From contig JBJXGO010000010.1 in assembly GCA_046160345.1 (NCBI GenBank), positions 162,820-226,819 on the forward strand: a stretch of 64,000 nt of DNA. The letters are read 5' to 3'. The position numbers and the translations under genes were made by a program. This DNA comes from M3007 sp046160345 (GTDB lineage: Bacteria; Bacteroidota; Bacteroidia; Chitinophagales; Saprospiraceae). Positions 10,601 to 17,233 of the stretch are shown here, piece after piece. Position 1 is the stretch's first letter. Each line of letters opens with the position of its first letter. Below the pieces are notes generated by a model that saw only the letters and a program-made list of their open reading frames with translations, ran no database searches and was not told where the DNA came from.

Positions 10601-11226
10601 GCCTGTTTTTCGAGTTTCTTGAGTTGATCGGTGATTTCAAACAAAAGGTCTTCTACCCGGTCGAGGTCGGCAGCGGTAGCTTCAAGTTTTTGTTGTGTTT
10701 CGTGTTTCCGAGCCTTGTATTTGCTTACTCCAGCAGCTTGTTCGAACATTTTTCTACGCGCTTGCTCACGGTCAGAAAGCATGTCTTCCACCATATTGAG
10801 CGCGATGATGGCATAACTGTCAGGGCCTATGCCCGTATCAAGAAAAAGAGAGGTAATATCCTTAAGCCTGCAAGAAACTCCATTAAGGCGGTATTCACTT
10901 TCGCCGCTTCGGTAAAGTATCCTGCTTATTGCAACACTACTATAGTCGGTAGGAAGCACATTTTTTGTGTTGTCAAACGTGAGCGTCACCTGGGCCATTT
11001 GGCCTTCTTTGCGTTTTTTAGTGCCGTTGAAGATGATCGAGGCCATCTTGTCCAAACGCAATTGACTGCTTTTTTGCTCGCCAAGCACCCAACGAATGGC
11101 ATCGACCACATTGCTTTTGCCAGACCCATTGGGGCCCACTACTCCTGTCACATCGGCATTGAAATGGAGTGAAGTTTCGTTGGCGAAGGATTTGAATCCT
11201 TTGATTTCTAATGATTTGAGCCGCAT
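7678..11226 (-). CDS. smc: Chromosome segregation ATPase SMC
   Basis: The product is 1182 residues, full family length. The N-terminal ABC half carries Walker A GPNGSGKS at residues 31-38. Two long coiled-coil arms rich in Glu, Lys, Gln and Leu flank a hinge around residues 500-660 (KEWAKRCPLLSDML to RRKFSMSGGS). The C-terminal half has the ABC signature LSGGEK at about 1080 and Walker B FCIFDEVDAPLDD at about 1104-1116, followed by the D-loop and VVTHNK switch. SMC dimers with ScpA/ScpB condense and segregate the nucleoid. I chose the ATG at 11226 (MRLKSLEIKGFKSFA) because this is the conserved start; a GTG/ATG-type extension to 11244 would add six residues. No scpA or scpB is in the window. 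Confidence 0.97.
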   Translation of the reverse strand: MRLKSLEIKGFKSFANETSLHFNADVTGVVGPNGSGKSNVVDAIRWVLGEQKSSQLRLDKMASIIFNGTKKRKEGQMAQVTLTFDNTKNVLPTDYSSVAISRILYRSGESEYRLNGVSCRLKDITSLFLDTGIGPDSYAIIALNMVEDMLSDREQARRKMFEQAAGVSKYKARKHETQQKLEATAADLDRVEDLLFEITDQLKKLEKQAERAQKYYELKAEYKTISVELAVNNLALHKKTFKELEAQITREEDNYRATEAMARLLEADTEAKRKSHTDKETSLSEQQQAVNNLTGRLRGKENEKAMLEQKRSFVSNDLQRLDDQIASSAQALNGLESEIEGYQTDLNYERNLETEFEITLGQSLKNLEKVRADHNLMKGNLDEFVKEQQAYEREIVELEKTKAIQSNQIENLRRDVERTLGDIAARREEMKQLDKNLAEQSKTESIQAKKIAELEAAETKRKTDLNLGEQQQDALAKKLAEHNRSLDARRNEHKLTKSMVESLEGFPESIKFLSQDKEWAKRCPLLSDMLYVREEYRIVIENYLENYLNYYVVPNAAEAMKAIGLLGQSQKGRANFFMLEAFKDYQAPLTLLPGGVRAVDVVEVETQYRPLMEYLLENVLISEEPNPGSVSNTDVTILSKSGTFVRRKFSMSGGSVGLFEGKKIGRKKNLEILDSEIKKLESTENQLNTQLSTLRTHISTLRNADQTAILQLEREVLNRLSQDKAGMQAKLDNIAAFVTNFDAQAGDANQRIVGLNESNLLIEQQLQEKNSAADALREKLSSADGSFRDVAEQLSSASTAYNQSNIEFIRQQNKVTTFQQELTFRENRRNELRQLLTTAQTNLSRNKDEIGLIEADIQRITLELTAAYAEKKEKEAALSGVEQAYFKARNEIHELENKQRDNFRKQQDLQVVVNRLKEKFNDVKFEITAIGERLRAEFGIGVNEVINQEPNPEYQRDTLERDVNNLKRRLDNYGEINPMAIEAYNEIKERHDTIAGQRDDILAAKDNLVQTMKEIEETATARFLESFAQVRENFINVFRTLFTEDDSADLLLGNPDNPLDSDIVIIAKPKGKRPQTIAQLSGGEKTLTAIALLFALYLLKPAPFCIFDEVDAPLDDANIDKFNRIIRQFSNDSQFIVVTHNKATMTAVDTIYGVYMPEQGVSAVTPVDFRKLGHESMVFEAE

Positions 11227-11406
11227 ATTTGTGCCCCGAAACACTGCTCCGGGTTAAGGTTTGGATACCGGAATAATGCTCCGGGGTATAAAAAGTGGGC
11301 GAAAATAGGAATTGGAAAAGAAATGAAGTGGAGGAAGTTTTCCACAACTTATAAGGTAATGTGCAAATTTGACCAGATCCACAACCAATCCTACCTGCCA
11401 TTCTTC

Positions 11407-11414
11407 TACATTTG
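11407..11414 (+). promoter_or_regulatory. -7 box (TACATTTG) abutting the ATG of the DUF3137 gene
   Basis: This exact TAnnTTTG match ends three bases before the ATG at 11418. If used, the transcript would start at or next to the initiation codon (leaderless). No TTTG lies at the right -33 spacing, so it may be chance. Confidence 0.25.
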
Positions 11415-11417
11415 GCC

Positions 11418-12359
11418 ATGCAATCTGCTTATCACGATTTTAGACTTTTTTACAACCAGAGCATCCACCCTGAGTTGCTCAACCTCGAGCAGCGCCGGCG
11501 CCGGCTTGTGCGGTTGTTGCTGGTTTCAATTTTGTTGCTTTTAGGCGTTGTGGCGCTTCAGGTATATTTGTCTATTTTCGCTGTAACGCTTGCCTTATTT
11601 ATTCCGGTCGGACTTTGGATCACTTATCTCGCTTTTCGAGTTCAGGTTTTTTTCAAAGAATTCAAGCCTCGGGTGGTTTCCTTGCTGCTTGATTTTATAG
11701 ACAATGATGTAAATTTCAAGTTCGACGGTTATGAACCAAAAGGCTTCATTCCACCAGAAAAATTTCTGGAAAGCAGGATTTTCACCGCTTGCGACGATTA
11801 TTTCGGAGAAGATATGATTCGTGGACAGGTGCGCGAAACACCCTTTGAGGCCTGCGAATTACGGGTACGAGAATTTTCCGAAGTCCGAAATCGGCTCGAC
11901 ATGGTGTTCTCAGGTATTTTTCTTGTAGCAGATTACCAGCGCTGGGATATGCATGGCGGTGTGCTCTGTCTTCCGGATGCTTACCGAAAATACTTGAGCC
12001 GAAGTGAGCGCGCCTTTCATAATGAGGGCGGACGAAGGGTGATCGACGGTATTTTGCCAGACTTTGAGGTGTTTTTTGATACTTATGCCACGCCTGAAGT
12101 AAGAATAAAAGATGTAATTTCGGAGGAGTTCCAAAAAGCTATTTTGCTGTTTCGGCAACGGTTTCAGGAATTAAGCCGGGATAAGGAAATTTATTTTTCC
12201 ATCATTGGGGATAAAATCTACATTGCTCTGCGACAAGACCGGGACTTGTTGGAGCCTTCCCTTTTTGTGAACAACACACGTTATGAAGTAGTACAAGAAT
12301 TTTATCAAGACCTCAAACTGCTCTTTGAATTGGTGATGGAGGTAGATGCGATGAACTAA
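11418..12359 (+). CDS. DUF3137 family membrane protein
   Basis: The product is 313 residues. After a basic N-terminal stretch (EQRRRRLVRLLL) there are two adjacent membrane segments at about residues 30-47 and 51-72. A long cytoplasmic domain follows, with the features I associate with DUF3137 proteins: FDGYEPKGFIPPEKFLES, an FSGIFLVADY strand and a terminal ..LFVNNTRYEVVQEFYQDL.. strand. DUF3137 proteins occur widely and have no established biochemical role. The ATG at 11418 is used; an in-frame TTG at 11412 adds two residues. The gene is divergent from smc and followed at 87 bases by the NlpC/P60 gene on the same strand. Confidence 0.8.
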   Translation: MQSAYHDFRLFYNQSIHPELLNLEQRRRRLVRLLLVSILLLLGVVALQVYLSIFAVTLALFIPVGLWITYLAFRVQVFFKEFKPRVVSLLLDFIDNDVNFKFDGYEPKGFIPPEKFLESRIFTACDDYFGEDMIRGQVRETPFEACELRVREFSEVRNRLDMVFSGIFLVADYQRWDMHGGVLCLPDAYRKYLSRSERAFHNEGGRRVIDGILPDFEVFFDTYATPEVRIKDVISEEFQKAILLFRQRFQELSRDKEIYFSIIGDKIYIALRQDRDLLEPSLFVNNTRYEVVQEFYQDLKLLFELVMEVDAMN

Positions 12360-12446
12360 GGGAATTGGCCGTTAAACAAATCAAAAACACAAGCTGAAAC
12401 GTGTTTTTGTCGAACTTTGCCGAGTTTATTAGCAAATTAAATACAC

Positions 12447-12962
12447 ATGACCACCGCAAAGTTTTTACATCTGCTCTTTCCTACCCTCTTCATCTTAGCT
12501 TGTTCCCCAGCGAAAACTGCTCCAAAACCCAGGCCCAAATCAGGAACATATACAGAATCTGCAACTACTCCGTTTCGGCAAAAAGTGGTGGACTATGGAA
12601 AAAAATTTGTTGGAACAACTTACAAATACGCCGGCCAAAGCCCTAAAACCGGTTTTGACTGCTCCGGGTTTACCAGTTATGTGCTAAAAGAATGTGGCGT
12701 GCTGGCCTCCCCGGCCTCGGCCATTCAGGCCACTGAAGGTCGCGCAATAGCCATTGACCGGGTCATGCCGGGGGATTTGATTTTTTTTGGTGAAAGCAAG
12801 AAAAAAATCTCTCATGTAGCACTGGTGGTAAAACGTGGCCCGGAAGGCATCACAGTTGTACACAGTACCTCAAGCCGGGGCGTAATAGTAGAAAACGTGA
12901 GCCAATCAACTTATTGGAGCTCCAAGATTTTGTTTGCACGCGATATTATTTCGGAAGATTGA
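12447..12962 (+). CDS. NlpC/P60 family cell-wall peptidase, lipoprotein
   Basis: The product is 171 residues. A lipoprotein signal ends ILAC with lipidated Cys19, followed by a Pro/Lys-rich linker. The NlpC/P60 domain spans about 44-165. The catalytic Cys72 is in FDCSGF, the His123 in KISHVALVV, and a further polar residue is expected at VVHSTSSRG about 16 residues later. Enzymes of this family cut peptide stems of peptidoglycan, usually the gamma-D-Glu to diamino acid bond, and this one would act from the periplasmic face of a membrane. It ends 7 bases from the stop of the convergent DD-peptidase gene, so two wall-remodelling genes sit tail to tail. Confidence 0.92.
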   Translation: MTTAKFLHLLFPTLFILACSPAKTAPKPRPKSGTYTESATTPFRQKVVDYGKKFVGTTYKYAGQSPKTGFDCSGFTSYVLKECGVLASPASAIQATEGRAIAIDRVMPGDLIFFGESKKKISHVALVVKRGPEGITVVHSTSSRGVIVENVSQSTYWSSKILFARDIISED

Positions 12963-12969
12963 TTGCCAA

Positions 12970-14331
12970 TTAGAACCGGTCATGAACCAGTTCCAAAATT
13001 CGCTGCATTTCTAGTTTCAAGTCGCGATTACTACCCACAAAATTGTTGTGCATAAAACTGAATACCAACACTTTACCGCTTTGACAAAGCACATAGCCAC
13101 TTAGGCAATGCACGCCGCTCAAAGTACCGGTTTTGGCAAAAACGTACGGTTTGCCATTTTTCCCGGCATACCAATTTGAAATTGTGCCGGATATACCTCC
13201 AGTTGGAAAAAATGAAAAGAGCCTTTCTCTTTTTTGTTCTTTCCAAAGTTTCAATAACAATTCAGCAATGCTTTGAGGGGTCATCAAATTGTATCGGGAA
13301 AGACCTGACCCGTCCACCCATTTGGGGCGTTGTGGAAGATTGACAAGCGCGCTGTCCAGCATCCACTTTATCAAGGTGTCTTGCTGTAGCAGATCAAATT
13401 TAGATCCGGCACAAACCAATAGCATTTGCTCCGCAATAAAATTATCACTTTGATGCATCATGCGGCGTAGAACGGTGTCCAGTGGAGTAGAATATAAGGT
13501 ATGCCATGGCTGGATCGGTTCTGCAAGACAGGAACCTGGAAAATTTCTCCAACAGGGCGTTTCAAAGTCCTTGTCAAGGGTGTCTTCCAAAAAGCGGTCT
13601 GAAAATCCTTCTTCATAAAAGATCTCTGAAAATGGCACTGCTACATTAAAGCCATTTTCATAACTTGAGTCCGGGGCTGCCTGTATAAAATAGGAAAAGT
13701 TTTCAACCCTGTATACACTTTGGGTTTTTGGGTAAAGTTTGTGGTCGGGATTGTATTCACCAACCGGCAGACCTGTGGGAATGGTTTGCCATACGCCGTT
13801 TTCCCGTTTAAATTTGGCGACATTTCCAAAAATGGGAAAATCGGAACGTTCTGCGGAAAAGGGCTCCAGATAATCGTCCCAGGCCCAGCCCGGGCCAAAA
13901 TGGGGAACCGATTGCCGTTCCACCTGCATCGGCTCATTTCTTGCCTTTAACCAATGGTAGGCCGATTGCCATGCGGCGAAATCTGGGTGCAGAAAGCTGG
14001 GGTCTGCCGTTCCGCGAAGCATCAGGAATGAATCTGAAGCTTGTGCATATTTTAAGCCCGGCACAGAATCGCCCAGAACCTCCAAACAGGCGGCCAGCGT
14101 AAATATCTTCGTGTTGGAAGCGGGCGTAAAATAGTGGTCGCCGTTGAAGTCCGTCAGGGTTTTCGCTGAAGAAGGGTCAAGCAGCGTAAAACCCGTAAAT
14201 GTCTTTGAAAAAACAGGGGAATGGGCCACTTCATGCCTGATTTTCAGGGCAGCACGAGAATCCCGGCTTTTTAAAACCGAACAAGAGGAAAACAGGGTGA
14301 CAAGCAATAATAAACGAGGCAGATGGTGCAT
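12970..14331 (-). CDS. dacB: D-alanyl-D-alanine carboxypeptidase/endopeptidase (PBP4 family)
   Basis: The product is 453 residues. The signal region ends LFSSC (Cys17), so it may be a lipoprotein. The three penicillin-binding motifs are present in order: SNTK with the nucleophilic Ser at about 72, SDN at about 295-297 (MHQSDNFIAEQML), and KTG at about 400-402 (FAKTGTLSG). The insertion between the first two motifs is typical of class C (PBP4/DacB) low-molecular-weight enzymes, which trim or cleave peptidoglycan cross-links in the periplasm. The first ATG is at 14331; an in-frame TTG at 14355 would only add eight residues before the signal peptide. It is convergent with the NlpC/P60 gene. Confidence 0.93.
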   Translation of the reverse strand: MHHLPRLLLLVTLFSSCSVLKSRDSRAALKIRHEVAHSPVFSKTFTGFTLLDPSSAKTLTDFNGDHYFTPASNTKIFTLAACLEVLGDSVPGLKYAQASDSFLMLRGTADPSFLHPDFAAWQSAYHWLKARNEPMQVERQSVPHFGPGWAWDDYLEPFSAERSDFPIFGNVAKFKRENGVWQTIPTGLPVGEYNPDHKLYPKTQSVYRVENFSYFIQAAPDSSYENGFNVAVPFSEIFYEEGFSDRFLEDTLDKDFETPCWRNFPGSCLAEPIQPWHTLYSTPLDTVLRRMMHQSDNFIAEQMLLVCAGSKFDLLQQDTLIKWMLDSALVNLPQRPKWVDGSGLSRYNLMTPQSIAELLLKLWKEQKRERLFSFFPTGGISGTISNWYAGKNGKPYVFAKTGTLSGVHCLSGYVLCQSGKVLVFSFMHNNFVGSNRDLKLEMQRILELVHDRF

Positions 14332-14398
14332 GGTGGTTGAGAAAGTAGATGGCAATTTTCACTAGGCGAAATCTCGAACTCGGTAACTTCCGGTCAGA

Positions 14399-16321
14399 TC
14401 ACCTTTTAGCCAGTTTACTGTTCGAATAACCATACCCAAAATAAATCACCAATCCGGCCGCCAGCCAAATAAAAAATCCCAGCCAGCTCTTGGCGGGTAT
14501 TTGTGCCATCATGTACAAACACGTCACTAGCCCAAGGATGGGGATAAGCGAAAGATTGTAGCAGAAAGCCCACCAGGCCATAGCGAGACAGGTAAACACA
14601 AAAAGCCACATGGGGATTTTATGCTTGAATAAATCCCAGCCTGATTCATACTTGGCAGTCTCCGGGATGGGCAATGCCGCCACCGATTGACTATACGCAT
14701 CTCCTTCAAGGCCATCCAGATAATCAGCGACCACACCACCGGCTGCTGCAAACCCCGAGCTGTCACGAGCTGCCAGAAACCTTTGAACGGAGGGTATTTC
14801 GGGTTCAGCAATATTTTGAAGCAATGCCTCAACTCCGTTCATTTGTCGCTCATTGGTAAGCCAGGCTTTCGTATCTGCTTCATAACGAGTGAACAAGAAC
14901 ACAACACCTGCAACCAAAGCAAGCGGATATATCCATTTGGCATTCAGATAAGGGGTCCGAAATTTTCCTCTTGGTGCATCGGGCTGGATCTGCAATTTCA
15001 ACACCCCGCCACATACCAGAACGAAAGCGAACAGTGTGCCCATACTGCACAAATCCAGCACAGTGTCACTTGGAATAAACAACATCGGGATCACCACGAA
15101 AAGTCCTGTAACTACCGTTGCAAACGTGGGCGTGCGGTATTTAGGGTGGATGTAAGAAAATCGCTTGGGCAACAGACCGTCGCGGCTCATGGTCATCCAA
15201 ATACGCGGTTGGCCCAACTGAAAAACCAAAAACACCCCGGCCATAGCCACCACAGCGCTAACTGCAATGATGCCGGAAAACCATTTCAGATTGAGCTTTT
15301 GAAAAACATACGCCAACGGGTCGTTGACATCCAACTCTTTATAACTCACCATACCTGTCAAAACCAGTGCGATGATGATGTAAAGTACCGTGCAAATAAC
15401 AATGGAATACAACATCGCCCGAGGCAGGTCTCTTTGCGGATTTTTACATTCTTCCGCAGTGGTCGATAGTGCATCAAAACCAATGTAGGCAAAAAAGACA
15501 GAAGAGACACCCGCCATAACTCCACCAAATCCATTCGGCACAAACGGATGCCAATTGTCCACATTAACGTACCCGGCTCCAACAATGATCACAAGTAGCA
15601 CTACAATCAATTTAAGCACCACCATTAGGTTGCCCGCCCTTTTTGACTCTTTCATGCCAATATAAACCAGTGCTGTAATCAAAATGGACATAACAATGGC
15701 CGGGATATCCAAAATCACCCGAAGTCCCCCGAGGCGAGGAGCTGACTGCCATGCAGCATAAGATTCAGTCTGCGCTTGAGAAAAATCAGCTTCAGTTTTT
15801 CCTCCTTTAATCAATGCAGCAGCAGAATCAAATCCACCATGGGCTGTCACATAATCTGTTGTGGCCCAAGCGGGTATATGCCAACCCATGCTGTCGCACA
15901 AGCCGGTAAAATAACCCGACCACGACACGGCGACGGTGATATTGCCAACCGCATATTCCATAACCAGAGCCCAGCCAATAATCCAGGCCACCAATTCGCC
16001 AAATGCCACATAAGAATAGGTATAGGCGCTGCCAGAAACGGGCACCATAGAAGCAAACTCCGCATAGGCAAAGGCTGCAAAACCGCAGGCAAGCGCGGTA
16101 AATATGAAAAGAAAAACAACCGCAGGCCCGCCATTGAAACTGGCTGAACCAATGGTGCTAAAGATGCCTGCGCCAATAATAGCGGCTATGCCAAAAGCGG
16201 TTAGGTCGCGTACGCTAAGGTTTTTGTCTAAGCTGCTTGTTCCGTGAAAGTCTTCATTTTTTGCCGTAGAAATGGCATCGTCAACTGATTTTTTGCGAAA
16301 TAGGTTGTCAAGAAAAGCCAT
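14399..16321 (-). CDS. APC-superfamily amino acid permease
   Basis: The product is 640 residues from the ATG at 16321 (MAFLDNLFRKKS); the longer TTG form at 16357 is unlikely. TM1 has the conserved IGAGIF motif after an LTAFGIAAII lead, and a run of further hydrophobic segments gives about 12-14 helices. The pattern (FAELASMVPVSGSAYTYSY-like, split segment VAFGELVAWIIGW, SVFFAYIGFDALSTTAEE) matches the cationic amino acid transporter branch (CAT/YfnA). Residues about 490-570 form a soluble insertion rich in Asp and Ala between late TM helices, longer than usual in the family. The substrate is inferred only as amino acids. Confidence 0.9.
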   Translation of the reverse strand: MAFLDNLFRKKSVDDAISTAKNEDFHGTSSLDKNLSVRDLTAFGIAAIIGAGIFSTIGSASFNGGPAVVFLFIFTALACGFAAFAYAEFASMVPVSGSAYTYSYVAFGELVAWIIGWALVMEYAVGNITVAVSWSGYFTGLCDSMGWHIPAWATTDYVTAHGGFDSAAALIKGGKTEADFSQAQTESYAAWQSAPRLGGLRVILDIPAIVMSILITALVYIGMKESKRAGNLMVVLKLIVVLLVIIVGAGYVNVDNWHPFVPNGFGGVMAGVSSVFFAYIGFDALSTTAEECKNPQRDLPRAMLYSIVICTVLYIIIALVLTGMVSYKELDVNDPLAYVFQKLNLKWFSGIIAVSAVVAMAGVFLVFQLGQPRIWMTMSRDGLLPKRFSYIHPKYRTPTFATVVTGLFVVIPMLFIPSDTVLDLCSMGTLFAFVLVCGGVLKLQIQPDAPRGKFRTPYLNAKWIYPLALVAGVVFLFTRYEADTKAWLTNERQMNGVEALLQNIAEPEIPSVQRFLAARDSSGFAAAGGVVADYLDGLEGDAYSQSVAALPIPETAKYESGWDLFKHKIPMWLFVFTCLAMAWWAFCYNLSLIPILGLVTCLYMMAQIPAKSWLGFFIWLAAGLVIYFGYGYSNSKLAKR

Positions 16322-16477
16322 AGGGATAGGTTCAGGTTTTGCTGTTTTGCGAGGCAATGTAGGACTTTGTTTGAAAATCCTTGAAGCAAAATTACCTTTC
16401 AGGTCGGAGAAGGTGCCTGTGTAATATGATTGCCCGCGCTTTACGCCCTGAATTACTAGCCAATTTTCTTCACCTAT

Positions 16478-17194
16478 TTATTTGATGCGTAATTTGCCGA
16501 ATACGCTGATTTCTGAGCCTTCTGCAACGAATACGGAATCAGGAGGCCTATTCAGTATTTCTCCAAATGCCTTGCCATATAAGCCTGCAAAATTTCCACT
16601 AAGCTCATGGGAATGAACCTTATATACATCCCAGCGCGGGTGTTGTACCTGATATTCATTGGTGCTGCCAGTTCCAAAACTGGCATAGCCCCAATAATGC
16701 TCTGTGATGAATTCCGCTTCGCTTCCGGTACTTATCGGAGTTGCTTCAGATTCTGTAACCGCACTCATTTTGTACCAATCACCGCTGAAATATGGTTTCC
16801 ATTCGTACAAAACCAAACGATTGCCGTTGATAATATTCCAGGAATGGCGCATCCGGTGTGTGACGTAGTTTTCGGCATAAACGAGGTTGGCAACGAGGGC
16901 AATAGCAGGTTTAGGAACAATTTCTTTGATAAAAACGACTCCCCGCTGCCATTCATTCCCAACCTTCCGCCGGACGTAAAACCGAAGATTCACTTCCTCA
17001 AAATCGCGATGGAATGGAATGGCAATGCCTAAAACCCTGGTATTCATAAACATGAAGCCGACCAGACTGATGTAACATTTGCCTTGCCATAAATCCAGTT
17101 CGGTACCCCATGGAACAAACGGCCTTAGAATCTCTGGTGGCACAATGTAATTGGCCATCAGAAGTTTACGCCATTCTGCGGTGAGAAAGGTCAT
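16478..17194 (-). CDS. YqjF-like DUF2071 family protein
   Basis: The product is 238 residues, cytoplasmic, with no signal or TM segment. The start MTFLTAEWRKLLMANY followed by VPPEILRPFVPWGTELD and ISLVGFMF.NTRVLG is the usual DUF2071/YqjF pattern, as is the FEEVNLRFYVRR strand. The family has an acetoacetate decarboxylase-like fold but no agreed reaction. The gene sits between gcvP and the permease on the same strand with short gaps (39 bases to gcvP), so cotranscription is possible. Confidence 0.82.
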   Translation of the reverse strand: MTFLTAEWRKLLMANYIVPPEILRPFVPWGTELDLWQGKCYISLVGFMFMNTRVLGIAIPFHRDFEEVNLRFYVRRKVGNEWQRGVVFIKEIVPKPAIALVANLVYAENYVTHRMRHSWNIINGNRLVLYEWKPYFSGDWYKMSAVTESEATPISTGSEAEFITEHYWGYASFGTGSTNEYQVQHPRWDVYKVHSHELSGNFAGLYGKAFGEILNRPPDSVFVAEGSEISVFGKLRIK

Positions 17195-17233
17195 GATTCA
17201 TAAAGTACGATGAATAAACGTCGTGGCTAATTT

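Noticed and set aside
14687..15469. 260-codon plus-strand frame inside the amino acid permease
   Set aside because: Antisense to TM helices of a clear APC permease; not a plausible protein.
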